DNA of 64,000 nucleotides. Source: Wolfiporia cocos (lineage: Eukaryota; Basidiomycota; Agaricomycetes; Polyporales; Phaeolaceae). The translations under genes were made by a program, and so were the position numbers. Shown here in pieces: positions 10,549 to 20,697 of the stretch (positions within the stretch are counted from its first letter, which is position 1; each line of letters begins with the position of its first letter). Location of the stretch: positions 682,001 to 746,000 of the forward strand of contig JACCLO010000011.1 in NCBI GenBank assembly GCA_029448655.1. Direction: 5' to 3'. The notes below the pieces were generated by a model that was not told the origin of the DNA, made no database searches, and worked only from the letters and a program-made list of their open reading frames with translations.

Positions 10549-11228
10549 GTAGAGTTTCAGTCACCGAGATTAATTTAGCAACTGCACTTCGTTAGTGCTG
10601 CGCAGTTGCCCAAGTGCTCAGCTAGCGCCGGAGAAATAAGATTAATCTGTGTTGAGCAGATTGATCTGACTTAATTTCTAAAAATTACGTGAGACGGAAT
10701 TGAACTGCAAGCCGTAGCAATGCAATGAGCAGACATGAATTATACCATTACACTAAAAGGATTTGCTAGATTACAATTGTATTAATTATACCAAGAGTTT
10801 TTTGCTCCCCCAAACTCCGGCCTAACAAAACTTTTTCATCAAATTTTAAGCTCCTAACCTTGATAGCTCTATGTTGGGTGTATAATTATGACTATAGTAT
10901 ACTTTTACTGTAGCTGGTGCTTCAACTGACCAATTTCTTAAAGCCAATGAATTACTTGACATAAATTCTTGAATGACCGAAAATTTTTCATTGTTGGGTA
11001 TATAGCATATGAAGAAGCCTACTTGCTGTGTCGCTCCTTGGTATAGCGGTAAGCTCATGGACATCTTGTATGCTGGCCCTGCTGTTTGGAGGTTGAGAGT
11101 TCAATCCCTCTTAGTGTGGTTCATTTTATCAATTTGGTAGATTAATCTACAGATTGATATGCACATGGGGAACTGGGCAGCGCTAACGAAGCGCAGTTGC
11201 TAAATTAATCTCAGTGACTGAAGTCCCT
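10549..11228. mobile_element. tRNA-module MITE, copy 3, TSD CGTGGATA
   Basis: A 680-bp element. Its TIR GTAGAGTTTCAGTCAC pairs with GTGACTGAAGTCCCT, and the exact 8-bp TSD CGTGGATA lies at 10541-10548 and 11229-11236. The architecture matches copy 2: a minus-strand tRNA-like module (B-box-like 10696-10706, A-box-like 10742-10755) and a plus-strand one (A-box-like about 11038-11049, B-box-like about 11097-11107). The 8-bp TSD suggests mobilisation by a hAT- or P-like transposase. The copies are diverged, so amplification is not very recent. Confidence 0.87.
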
Positions 11229-11236
11229 CGTGGATA

Positions 11237-11875
11237 TCAAGGTAAGATACGAATCCCAGTCAGGAGATCTCTAGTTAACCTCTTGGTAGCTACACAGGCA
11301 TATTCTGATCACGATCGGTGCACGCACTGATCTGAAAATGACAAGTCAGCGCAGTGAACGCAATCATGATCTTATGCCCTATGTCGGGTTTCGATCAGGT
11401 CCTTTCTGAGGGCAGGGCCGTCAATCGACTTGTGAATGCACCCACCCCAGTCGTCGTTGATATGCTCATGTTACTAACCTCTTTCAGATTGACTCAACGA
11501 AGCTGTGGGAACCGATCATCTGTACCAGCAAATTTCTTGAGAGCGTCACGTTCAATTTATTTCTGAATAAGTGCGATATTTTAAAAGCAAAGTAGAGTCT
11601 GGTACGCTTCATGTTTGATCCCATCAAGAACATCTCAACAGCAGTGTTGCCCAGGTGTGAGATTCTGTGAACATGTCGAACAATATAAATCTCAGCCCAA
11701 CAATTATGAAGACGTCACGTCCTGTATGTAACGTTGGGCTTTGTCTTGTGATCATACCAATGACTTCCCGCTTCTCAGATATCAGGAAGATGTTCCTGGA
11801 AATCCATTGGCAACAACTGGCACTACCAACCTCCACCTCCAACCATGGATCGGCCGCTCGATGTACGCACCCCCG
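11237..11875. other. Unassigned DNA flanking an LTR nest
   Basis: Open frames of 60-90 codons exist on both strands (for example 11624-11896 minus and 11667-11909 plus), but none shows a domain I recognise. The same unique DNA continues after the nested LTRs at 12762-12922, so 11237-11875 plus 12762-12922 is one older sequence into which the LTR at 11876 inserted. It may be a degraded host gene. Confidence 0.4.
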
Positions 11876-12761
11876 TGTCACGGGCAAAATCGCCATTACC
11901 GGCGGCTAGGATATATATGTATAAACGTGTCACAGATTTATCTGTGGCCCTAACCCCCCCTTCTACGAAGTATACGGTCCGTTGGACCTTAAACGTAGTA
12001 TACGGCCGCCAGGCCATAGAATTAGTATACGCCCATTACCGGGCTCGAACCAAGGCCCTTACGTGCAGCGTAGAGCCTTAACCGTACCACCATAGGTCAC
12101 TGTCCGTCAGGGCACATGACCTTATCTTATCTCATGAAGTATCTTATCTCGTATGTAGATTAGATAGAGATACCGCCCTTGGTCTCATGACCTCGGGCTT
12201 TACCGAATACCGTAGTTAGGGACTCCCCTTAGCTACGCCCCAAACCCCGTGATTGGCCTTACAGCCTCGCACGTTACTCGTCATGTGCCCGTACTGGCAC
12301 GTGACTGTATCGCGTCACTATGGCGTGATACTACGACTTACGCCTTGCGCACGGACCCGTCTCTTTATGGTAGACTTAACGACCGTAGTGCCTGGCATGT
12401 ACATAAACGACTGAGCTAGCGGACATCGTCCCTAGCTTGATTATTAGTGTTATCACCTGGATCCTCCTGCGTGATAGGCGGCGTGTCCCCACCTTGCCTC
12501 TGCTAGTCACCTCAGCTCTGCATAAGTCCCTACTACATCTCTCTTAGTCGCTAGTCTGGGGCTGCATCTTTAGGCTCCAACAGAAGACGATAGGCTTTGA
12601 GGGATAGGGATAGGGGTTGAGGCATCACAAGTAAGTATTGTGACAAAACGCTACGCTAATATATAGGGGGTAGAGCGCTATGTTCAGACTTCATTCTGAA
12701 CTTGGCGTTCTTCTGCCCGCCTCACCCCAGTTAGCTCTGAGGGCCCAGGGTGGTCTTGTCA
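11876..12761 (+). mobile_element. Solo LTR family E (outer), TSD CCCCG
   Basis: The LTR ends are TGTCACGGGCAAAAT and GGTCTTGTCA, with exact TSD CCCCG at 11871-11875 and 12762-12766. Without the nested LTR at 11928-12645 it is only about 163 bp, and it matches the 244-bp copy at 48509-48752 apart from an indel of about 80 bp. The TATA-like ATGTATAAAC is where the second LTR landed. Confidence 0.87.
11928..12645 (+). mobile_element. Solo LTR nested in family E LTR, TSD AAACG
   Basis: A 718-bp LTR beginning TGTCACAGATTT and ending ATTGTGACA, with exact TSD AAACG at 11923-11927 and 12646-12650. It contains a minus-strand tRNA-like stretch with a B-box-like GGTTCGAGCCC (12041-12051) and an A-box-like motif at 12078-12090, which may be a captured tRNA pseudogene. 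Confidence 0.88.
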
Positions 12762-12927
12762 CCCCGATTATCGGCTTTTGACAGTATCACCAACCGCACA
12801 ATACATCGCAGATTTCTCACTGACATCAGTGGTGCCACGTGCGCTGTTTCGCAAGGAACCTGGTAGCCTCTGTTGAGTCTACGGTAGTACGTGCAAATGG
12901 CACTGCAGGTGGATTTGAGCATATTCT

Positions 12928-13309
12928 TGACACAAGCAACACTTCAAGCAACTGCTCAGGGGAATATGACTCACGTGAAAGTGTATTCCTGATCTGAGGC
13001 TACTCAAGGCGTATAAGGCCAAGACGAGTCTGGGGTGCTACCCTGCTCGCCGGCCAGTATATATGCTATTCTACTGTTTGTACACTGTTTGGCAACTGTA
13101 CAGTTATTACGTAAGCTGATAGTCCGTTAACTAAGGTAAACCCTATAATGGGTGTAGGTACACGGCACAGAGTGTCTGGGGGTCTGGTAACATGTGATAG
13201 GGTGATCGGGGTCTTTGCACGTGACTGCTTAGGCGCACGCTTAGATAAGATAAGGGTTTAGGCTCTGGTCACTAGTCGGTGGCTAGGCGAAAGAAATCGG
13301 CTTGTGACA
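12928..13309 (-). repeat. 3' LTR of the gypsy element
   Basis: A 382-bp LTR; on the minus strand it starts TGTCACAAGCC and ends GCTTGTGTCA. The gag-pol frame runs about 38 bp into it, ending in a stop at 13272-13274. A TATA-like CCAGTATATATGC lies at about 13055. Confidence 0.93.
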
Positions 13310-13311
13310 GT

Positions 13312-13323
13312 ACCCCCTCTTCT
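13312..13323 (-). promoter_or_regulatory. Polypurine tract next to the 3' LTR
   Basis: On the minus strand an AGAAGAGGGGG tract stops two bases before the LTR start. This is where plus-strand DNA synthesis is expected to be primed. It is also read as gag-pol codons (EEGVL), so the tract is constrained twice. Confidence 0.65.
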
Positions 13324-14461
13324 AGCTGCGTGTCCCCACGCCCAGCAATCATTTTGATCATGTGTGGGTCAGTTTGACATGGGTGGTCGACATCATGTTT
13401 CTGGCAGATGTGCGGGTTGTGCATTTGTAGGACGTAGTGTACAGGGTAGATCCAGCCCGGGTTGTTGGGTATGGTGGATTCTACACATTGTCCTACTTGT
13501 ATGCCGTACTTGATTATACGCGTTGTTGGATTGCAGAACCATAAGTTTCGGGCATCAAGCTGCTTTGGGTATATGTAGAAGGGTATTTTTGATTCTTCTA
13601 GCAGCGAGCTGTCGATGTCGTCATGAATGATGAACTCATTGGGTGTCTGCCTGAGCTTCATGTCTAGGAACTTTCTGTCGAGGTCTTCCCACCCGGGGTC
13701 CCATTCAGTGTGTCTGTTTTTCCACTGATGTCCCGGAGTGGTTGATCTTTCCTCGAAGTATTTGGTTACTAGTTTCTGCCATGGAGTCAATCCTCATTTT
13801 CTTTCCCATGTTGTATTCCCATCTGACCACTTGACTTCTAGCTCGACTCGCCCTCGGTCTTCTCTGGATGCGAGGATCCTGAGAGGCCTGTGAGCGTCAT
13901 TGCTTTCTGTCCATTCGTTGTGGTTCTGGTTGGGGAAAGCCGGGGCATGGTACGGGAGTAGTAGGACCTCGTTAAATACAGGGTATATGCCGCGCATGTC
14001 TGCGGGTAGGTCCAGTTCGTATGCTCCATGTCCGACTTTCTTGGTAACCTTGTACGGGCCGTACCGCTTTGAATCGAGTTTCTTCGTAGGGTTTCCCATA
14101 TTAATGTTTCGCCCATCGACCCAAACCATGTCCCCTTCGCTGTACGTATGGGGGTCGGTTCGTTTCCGGTCATAGTACTCTTTCATACAAAGTTTGGCTT
14201 TTTCGAGATTCTTCGAAGCGGTTTGGCTGACCTCGTGCATGTGTTCCACCCAATCCTTGGCGGTTCCCACCCCCTCTTCCAGCTCTGGTGCCTCCACTCC
14301 TGTAAATGGGTGGTATCCGTGAGTAAGGTAAAAGGGGCTGTAGCCCGTGCTACTATGTACATGACATTTGTAGGCGAAGCTAGCTAGCGGAAGTAAGTCC
14401 GGCCAGTTGGTATGTGTGTCGTTGATAAATAATCGTAGGTACACTTCTAGTTCCTGGTTCA

Positions 14462-15771
14462 TACGTTTCGTTTGCCCGTCTGTTTGCGGGTGTTACGGGT
14501 CGGATACCCGTTCGTATATTCGAGTCGCGAATATAGATCGTTCTTCTGCACGTAGGCACGTCGCCGTATGCAAGGCAAATACTCGTTAGATGCCTTCGGG
14601 TCCTAAGTGAAGTCCTTAGGGGATCGGTTAATATCCAATACGCGTTAGAGGATATAATCTGTTCAAGTGCGAGTCGAATTGAATATAAGACTCGCCTAAG
14701 TCCGAGAAGTCAGTGTGCACTTCGAGGACTTAGTCGTTCGATTGCTCGAGTGAGAAATACTGAGCGTAGTTTCCTACGTTTGAGAACGAGTATAAGACTT
14801 CTTGTTTATACAACAAGGTCGAGCTGAAGAGCCTCGACGGTAAGTACATGAGTTTTTATACTACGCTAGGTTTCAGGGGTCAAGTCTGTCCCAGATGCCA
14901 CCGATACTATCTACGCTATAGTCCCAAACGTTTGATAAGTATGGAGTGATATATCTGAGACGATAGATAGGAATGATGGCGGTTGAACGCCATCTGTCAG
15001 CTAATAAACGATGAACATGAAACGGTGGTAGGGTTGAATCTGCCAAAGATGAAACGAGCCCTACAGACTAGTACAACTGGGGATGCGCCCAGTAAGATCA
15101 CGAGTAGCCAGGGGGCTGGTTGCGCAACAAGTCCCTGTATCGTATTCGCCCGGTGGTGAGTTCTGTCAATATTCGAAAAATCAAAATAACCGTAACAGCG
15201 GGTGGAACGCGGTACTAGGGTTTCCTTCAATGCCTAATCTACGATATACGTCCTTGATAAAGTCCGATACAAACTGTGGTCCTCTGTCGCTAAATACTTT
15301 CTTTGGTAGTCCGTGTTGTGCGTATACTTTATCTATGGATATGTTGGCCCAACCTTCGGTGGTAAGCCTGGTTGTGGTTGGGACCGCGATATAGTCCTTT
15401 GATTTCATGTCTACAACTACAATAATAGTGTCCCAACCCTTGGATACTGGGAGTCCCATGATCATGTCGATGGAAATGTTCTCCCAATTGTGTGTGGGTG
15501 TTGGATTCGGGTTTAGTGGTGCAGCTCTTTTCAATCGGTCTGGCTTGGCACGTTGGCACTTGATACATGCCTTGACATATTGGCGGATGTCGTTTCGCAT
15601 CTTTGGCCACCAATACGAGCGGTGAATGGCGGTATATGTGTTTTCTGTGCCGGGGTGTCCTGCCAAGACCGTGTCGTGGAATGAAGAAATGATTTTTCCG
15701 ATTAATTCCTCGTCTCTCGGAATGATCAGCTTCCCCCTCCTGTAGCGTAGGCCGTCCTTGGCCGTGTACAC
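14462..15771 (-). pseudogene. Integrase domain, split by a solo LTR
   Basis: The integrase joins retrotransposon DNA to the host genome. The zinc-binding HHCC motif is visible (FHDTVLAGH, then CIKC, about 15680-15550). The DDE core follows: the first Asp in ISIDMIMGLP, the second in VFSDRGPQFVSDF, then TAFHP joined across the insertion to PQTDGQTKR. The nested LTR at 14491-15197 and its TSD GCGGG interrupt the gene between these last two blocks. The remaining core (SFAYKCHVHSSTGYSPFYL) continues to about 14290. The integrase is inactive as it stands. Confidence 0.93.
14491..15197 (+). mobile_element. Solo LTR family B inside the integrase gene, TSD GCGGG
   Basis: A 707-bp LTR with ends TGTTACGGGTCGG and CCGTAACA; the exact TSD GCGGG lies at 14486-14490 and 15198-15202. 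It is in antisense orientation to the host element. Because it is a solo LTR, a second retroelement inserted here and then lost its interior by LTR-LTR recombination, all after the gypsy element arrived. Confidence 0.93.
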
Positions 15772-15966
15772 TGTTCCTTCTACTACTTCCTTGTCGTAGA
15801 GAGCGGCTTCCGCTTTGACCCCCTCCTTTACCTCCTCATGGGTGATTCCGTGAGGTAGGGTATAGAATGAGGATCGCAGCTTTTCTGCGCTGTCTTTGGC
15901 GAAGAGGTGTTCCTTCAGGACGATCTGTCCCTCGAGGTGATTCTTGTTGTTGTTGTGATCGCCTCT

Positions 15967-17430
15967 TCAGGATAGTCCGTCCGCACTTCCATTGGTCTTC
16001 CCGGGGATGTGCACGAGTTGTAGATCATACTCGGCAAGTTCCATCATCCACCGGGCTTGTCGCGGATTAATTTTCTGCGGGGTCTTAAAGTATTCTAGGT
16101 TCTTATGGTCCGTTAGTACTTCTACAGGGTGTTTTGCACCCATTACAAAATGTCGCCATTCGTCTAGTGCACGCATGATAGCTAAGAGTTCGTGATCGTA
16201 GATTTCGTAGTTCCGTTCTGCCGGTAGTAGCGTTTTCGAATGATACGCTATGGGCTTCCAGATGCCGTCCTGGTTCTGCATGAGGCAGGCTCCAGTTGCG
16301 AAGTCTGAAGAGTCTGCCTCAATGCGGAAGGGGTCGTCATCGTTCGGTATCCCTAGTACAGGTGCTGTGACAAAGATATTTTTTAACTTGTCGAAGCAGT
16401 CCTGTTCTGTCATGCCCCATTGCCATTCTCCATCTTTGGTTAAATTGATAAGGGGGCATGCTACCGTTGAGAACTTGGGTATAAATCTCCGGTAGAAGTT
16501 TGCAAATCTGATGAAGGATTGCACTTCTTTCTTGTTCCGAGGTGCTGGCCATTCGGCTACTGCAGCTACCTTCGCGGGATCCATACGGATTTCCCCGTGA
16601 GAGATTATGTGTCCCAAGTACTCTACTTCGGACTTCTCGAACTCGCATTTCTCTGGCTTGCAAGTTAGTTTATTTTGACGGAGAACCAGAAGAACCTTGT
16701 GCAGGATCTCTCTATGTTCTTTCTGGTTCTCCGTGAAAATAAGGATATCGTCTAGATATACAATGACCTTCCCCGTGAGGACTAGGTCTCTAAATATGTC
16801 ATTCATCAAGGTCTGGAACGTGCCTGGTGCATTGCACATTCCGAAGAACATCACTAATGGCTCGTAGAGCCCTCTATTAGTGATGAAGGTGGCTTTTTCC
16901 TTGTCGCCTTCCTTGATTTGGATGTTGGTGTATCCCCAACGAATGTCCAATTTGGAGAAGTACTTAGCGCGCTTTAACTTGTTAAGCAGCTCCGTGATGA
17001 GCGGAAGCGGGTACTTGTTCTTCTTGGTCATCTGGTTCAACTTTCGATAGTCTTGTATGGGTCACAGCTTTCCATCCTTCTTTTTGACAAAGAAGAACGG
17101 TGCTCCCCATGGGGACTTCAATGGGCAGATGCGGCCCGTGCGCAGTTGTTCTTCTAGGAAATCGTCCAAGGCTTCTTGTTCTCTAGGTGAAAGGGCATAG
17201 ATCTTACCTGTGTATGGCTCTGAATTGGGTAAGAGTTCGATGGCATGGTCCCACGGTCACCGTTCTGGGAGTGTGTCAAATTCCTTTTCCTCAAACACGT
17301 CTTTGAATTCGTGTAAGTACCCGGGTACAACTTCCTCGAACGTCTTGGCTTCTGTGGTCTTGCCGGTTGCGATGGCAATTTCTGTTGCCTTCATGGCACG
17401 GACTCATTCGGCGATGTCTGCTCTACACTC
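15967..17430 (-). pseudogene. Reverse transcriptase and RNase H
   Basis: Copies the RNA genome and degrades the RNA strand. The RT region starts around 17380 (YLHEFKDVF, then [18 protein letters not shown] and [14 protein letters not shown], read through TGA stops) and carries the catalytic YLDD (codons 95-98 of the segment starting at 17040, about 16757-16746). RNase H follows, with FRIEADSSDFATG, ERNYEIYDHELLAI and VEVLTDHKNLEYF. Four TGA codons (17404, 17257, 17062, 15967) interrupt it. Otherwise the fold motifs are complete, so the element died recently relative to its LTR neighbours. Confidence 0.93.
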
Positions 17431-17539
17431 TTCCCTGTTTCAGATCCATGTGTCAGCAAAAATGTAATAGATATGATCACCGTCCTCGATCTGCTCGTGC
17501 TCACAGTCACAAGAGAACGTGATCCGTCGCTTCTTCCAG

Positions 17540-17850
17540 TCGATGGAAGGGTTGTGGTCTTCGAGCCAGTCGAAGCCCAAGAAAATGTCTGCGGAGCTGA
17601 GTTCCGTGACGTGGAACTTGTGGGTTTCCAAGTGCGTGTCGATCTGCATTTGGAGCTTGACGTAGTGCGTCATGAGCCCCATGCTGTTGGTGGATTCGTC
17701 CACGTTGAACAGCTTGATAGGACGGTCCAATGGGATCTGCTTGAGTCGGTGTTCCTCCACGTAGGACTTACTGATCACCGATCCAGTAGAACCGGAATCG
17801 ATGAGAGCCTTTGTGAAGAGGGCTCGTCCATCGGGGCGGTGGAGAGTGAT
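17540..17850 (-). pseudogene. Retroviral-type aspartic protease
   Basis: Processes the polyprotein. The active-site motif ALIDSGSTGSVIS has its Asp codon at about 17799, and the second signature is ADIFLGFDWLEDHNPSIDW. It lies directly downstream of the dUTPase domain in the same open frame (17440-18810), with a stop only after the protease. Confidence 0.85.
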
Positions 17851-17913
17851 TGGTACTTCGATCTGCTTCCCCCATTTTCCCATCTGGATGACCACTACAC
17901 TTCCCCTGAGTTT

Positions 17914-18333
17914 CTCACCAGTTGAACCGAAACCCTGTGTTCCTCGCGTGGTTTCACGGATCGACTTGACGATCTTGGTGTTGGGTGTCATGTTGCATTC
18001 GAGTATGAACTGGGCAATTCTGTCCCCGTACTCGACCTGATAATCTGCTCCAGTCTGATTATTCAGTATGACTTTTATCCGTCCGGTGTAGTCTTCATCT
18101 ACTACACCACCTTCCACGTCGACTCCCTTGAGGGCAAGTCCAGATCGTGGAGCAATTCTACCATACACACCAGCTGGCATCCTGATTTTGATGCCAGTGT
18201 CCATGGTGATACGTTTCCCATTAGGAACGATGACCTCTTCTGCAGAATAGAGGTCATACCCAGCGGCACCTTCGCTTTTACGCTCAGGTGGGATTGCCCA
18301 CGGGTGGTCTAGGTAAATGTTGAGTGTGACGGC
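17914..18333 (-). pseudogene. dUTPase domain of the gypsy polyprotein (open within itself)
   Basis: A dUTP pyrophosphatase domain inserted between gag and protease; it would lower dUTP and so uracil misincorporation during reverse transcription. All five trimeric-dUTPase motifs are present in order: GAAGYDLYSAE (1), PRSGLALKG (2), GVVDEDYTGRIKVILNN (3, with its catalytic Asp), YGDRIAQFILE (4) and RGTQGFGSTG (5). They span residues 160-299 of the 456-residue open segment. No stop falls inside the domain. The basic stretch KKKSEKKMRKKR just before it may be a linker or nuclear signal. Such domains have been described in basidiomycete Metaviridae, so this is a known but uncommon arrangement. Confidence 0.92.
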
Positions 18334-20697
18334 CCTTTTCTTGCGCATTTTCTTTTCTGATTTTTTCTTAGTGGCATCAGATGTGTCTGCCATTTCCACA
18401 TCTGATGTCACTACCAGGTCCACATCCATCGGAACATATGTTATATTAACATTGGAGGAATTAAGCACGGTATTAGCCTCCCGCCACGCTCCAGAGGGAG
18501 GCGCCTCCAAGGCTGTTACAAACGAGTCGTCGGAGCATGTTGAAGCTCCGTCGTCATCATCTATGTCCGATTCTACAGATGCGGGAGGTACAGATACTGG
18601 TTCTAATATCGGGGCCCCGGTTCCTAGCCCATATAGTCCATCCACCGGTTTGTCGTTCTCCATGGCAGCTGAGTCACTTTTTTCGGGATTTACTATTTCT
18701 TTGATCTCCAGAACTGAAAAGCGATTTGAGGGGGAGGGACTTACCTGAGTGGGGGTGAACCCGGCTTCCTTTGCGGCATCAGGGTTCTCTTTGGCCCAAG
18801 CTGCCACCATTCAGACAAAGTCCTCCTGGGGGATTTCACTCAGGACTGTGGGAGCTTCATTCCCTGCGATAGCCTGCCGGGTTCGCTGTGTTCCGGATCC
18901 ACTGGCGGTGGGTGTAGTGTTGGTCTTGGAGCGCCAGTTTGGTTGGTGCCACGAGGTCTTGGTGCACCCTTTTCCTGGTGCCTCCGCTTGAGTCTTGCTG
19001 CAAGAGTGGCACTTCCTCTTGAGCAAGTTCGCCCTTTCTTCCGCTGTCAGTTCCGCTTGGGGGGCACGCTCGGGCTTAGCACGCTCCTTGCCCTTATCCG
19101 TGGTACCCTTGGTCGTGCTCCGCAGTTTCTCCTCATCCCGGAGTCGATGCATCGCGTTGTCAGTACGGAGAATGGCCTGTTTCCAGGACTCGTAGTCTTC
19201 TGGAATCTGAACATTGTACCCTCGCTGCGATTTGTCGTTGATGGTGGCGGCGACGAATGCCTGGTGAACCGAGGAGTATATGTCCTTAGGTACTGCCGGA
19301 ATAATCCAACTGTGGACCACCTGGTTTTCCCTGTCATATTTGGCTTCTCCCAGGAGTCGTTTGAGCTCCTGGAAGTACTCCTCGCCTTTTCTGAGCATCA
19401 TGGTGAGTCGCTCTGCCGCTACTGCCGCCTTTTTCTCCAGGTCCGGGTCGTCGAACTTTTGGTGCAGCTCCCAGACGAACCGATCCCAGCTGATCCTCCA
19501 TTGTCCACTGAGGTAGTGTTCCCTCATGAACGCGGTTACCCATGAGTCAACTTTGGGTCCGCGGATCAGTGAGACAGCTGCCCCAACCTTCTTAGAGTCG
19601 GTGAAGAGGATGGGGGCATTGTCGTCGATGTACAACCGGAGCCACATATACCAGTCCGTGAATCTGACGCCGGTGAAGGCTTCCGGTTCCCTGACTTTTG
19701 ACTTGTACCGGGGGTCTGGCCTTGGCTCGGGCAGCAGTGAGTACATGTCCCATTGCGAAGATGCCAGTTTCTTGGGCCTCCACATAGACACATACATTCC
19801 CTGGAGAGGCGCGGCTCCCCAGGTGTTCATGGGCGCTGCCTGTGGCGGTGGAGGGGCTGGGGCCATTGCAAATTGTGGGGGACGTGGGGCAAAGATGTTG
19901 GGCATTCCTGCCATTGCCTGAGCGAAGGAGTCCGGTCGTGCTGGAGCCGGGGCCGTAAGTACCGGGGGGGTGTATCCAGGCAGGAATGGGTTCGTCTGCT
20001 GGGAGTTACTGCGAGTCGGGGGAGTGGGGAGCGGGCGTGATCCGTGCGGGGTCCGCTGGGGAGAGTGCATGTGCACCGATCGAACCCAGTTTTCCACTGG
20101 ACGGAACCTGCTATCTGCGACCGAGACGAGGGTTCTGACGGGAGGTGGTGCCGGGCTGTTGAGTGATGCTGCGTCTCCGGCCTGGATGGCGTCAGCCTGC
20201 AACCATTGTGCCTCTCATAAGAACCGTGCTCCCATTTCCTGTGACCATGTACCAGCCGCCACCATTGCATTTCTGACCGAGTGACACCGGTTACTGGAGT
20301 CTGCCGCTGCCGGGTTAGGTGGGAATGCCCATTGTAGAGCCAGTGGTGAGTCAATGTGACCCAGCTGACTCCCGCCTCGAATCGTGTTGCTACGATTCTG
20401 GGCTAAATGGAAGGCTTCCTCGATGATGGTGGGTTCGGGGACTTGGTTGGGTGTGAAGGTGCGGACTGATGCGAGGTATGACAAGCCGGCTACCGTAGCT
20501 TCCTCGACCGGGGCTTCCTCAACTGTTCTCGGGGCGTGGATGCTGTCTGCCACCGAGAGCCCTTCCATTCCTCCGACGAAAGCGTCGAAGGGGTTAAAAT
20601 TGTCGGAAGGGGGAGGAGCATTGGTGAGGAAGGCGGGATATTGGGCGGGTGCTTGCGCCTGTCGGGGGCCGCGGATGTAGTTGAGGTTGTGCGCCAT

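Larger units (their letters stand above)
13272..20697 (-). pseudogene. gag-pol polyprotein of the gypsy element, broken by eight TGA codons
   Basis: Encodes the capsid and enzymes for retrotransposition. From the ATG at 20697 to the stop at 13272 everything lies in one reading frame once the nested LTR and one TSD copy (712 bp) are taken out, about 2,238 codons. Eight in-frame stops interrupt it, at 20215, 18811, 17440, 17404, 17257, 17062, 15967 and 13794 (lowest base of each). All eight are TGA, as expected from CGA (Arg) to TGA transitions; no frameshift is needed. Gag (about 20697-18820) is proline-rich, and instead of a canonical CCHC knuckle shows C-x2-C-x11-C-x5-H (CHSC...C...H, about 18945). 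The tail ends in a chromodomain-like segment (LEVKWSDGNTTWE, about 13800) and a unique C-terminus. Confidence 0.93.

Noticed and set aside
9848..11108. Genuine tRNA genes
   Set aside because: Boxes are present, but the acceptor stem does not pair and the modules lie inside repeated MITEs, so they are tRNA-derived, not functional genes.
18943..19545. 200-codon plus-strand ORF
   Set aside because: Antisense to gag of the gypsy element, whose minus frame continues through the whole region.
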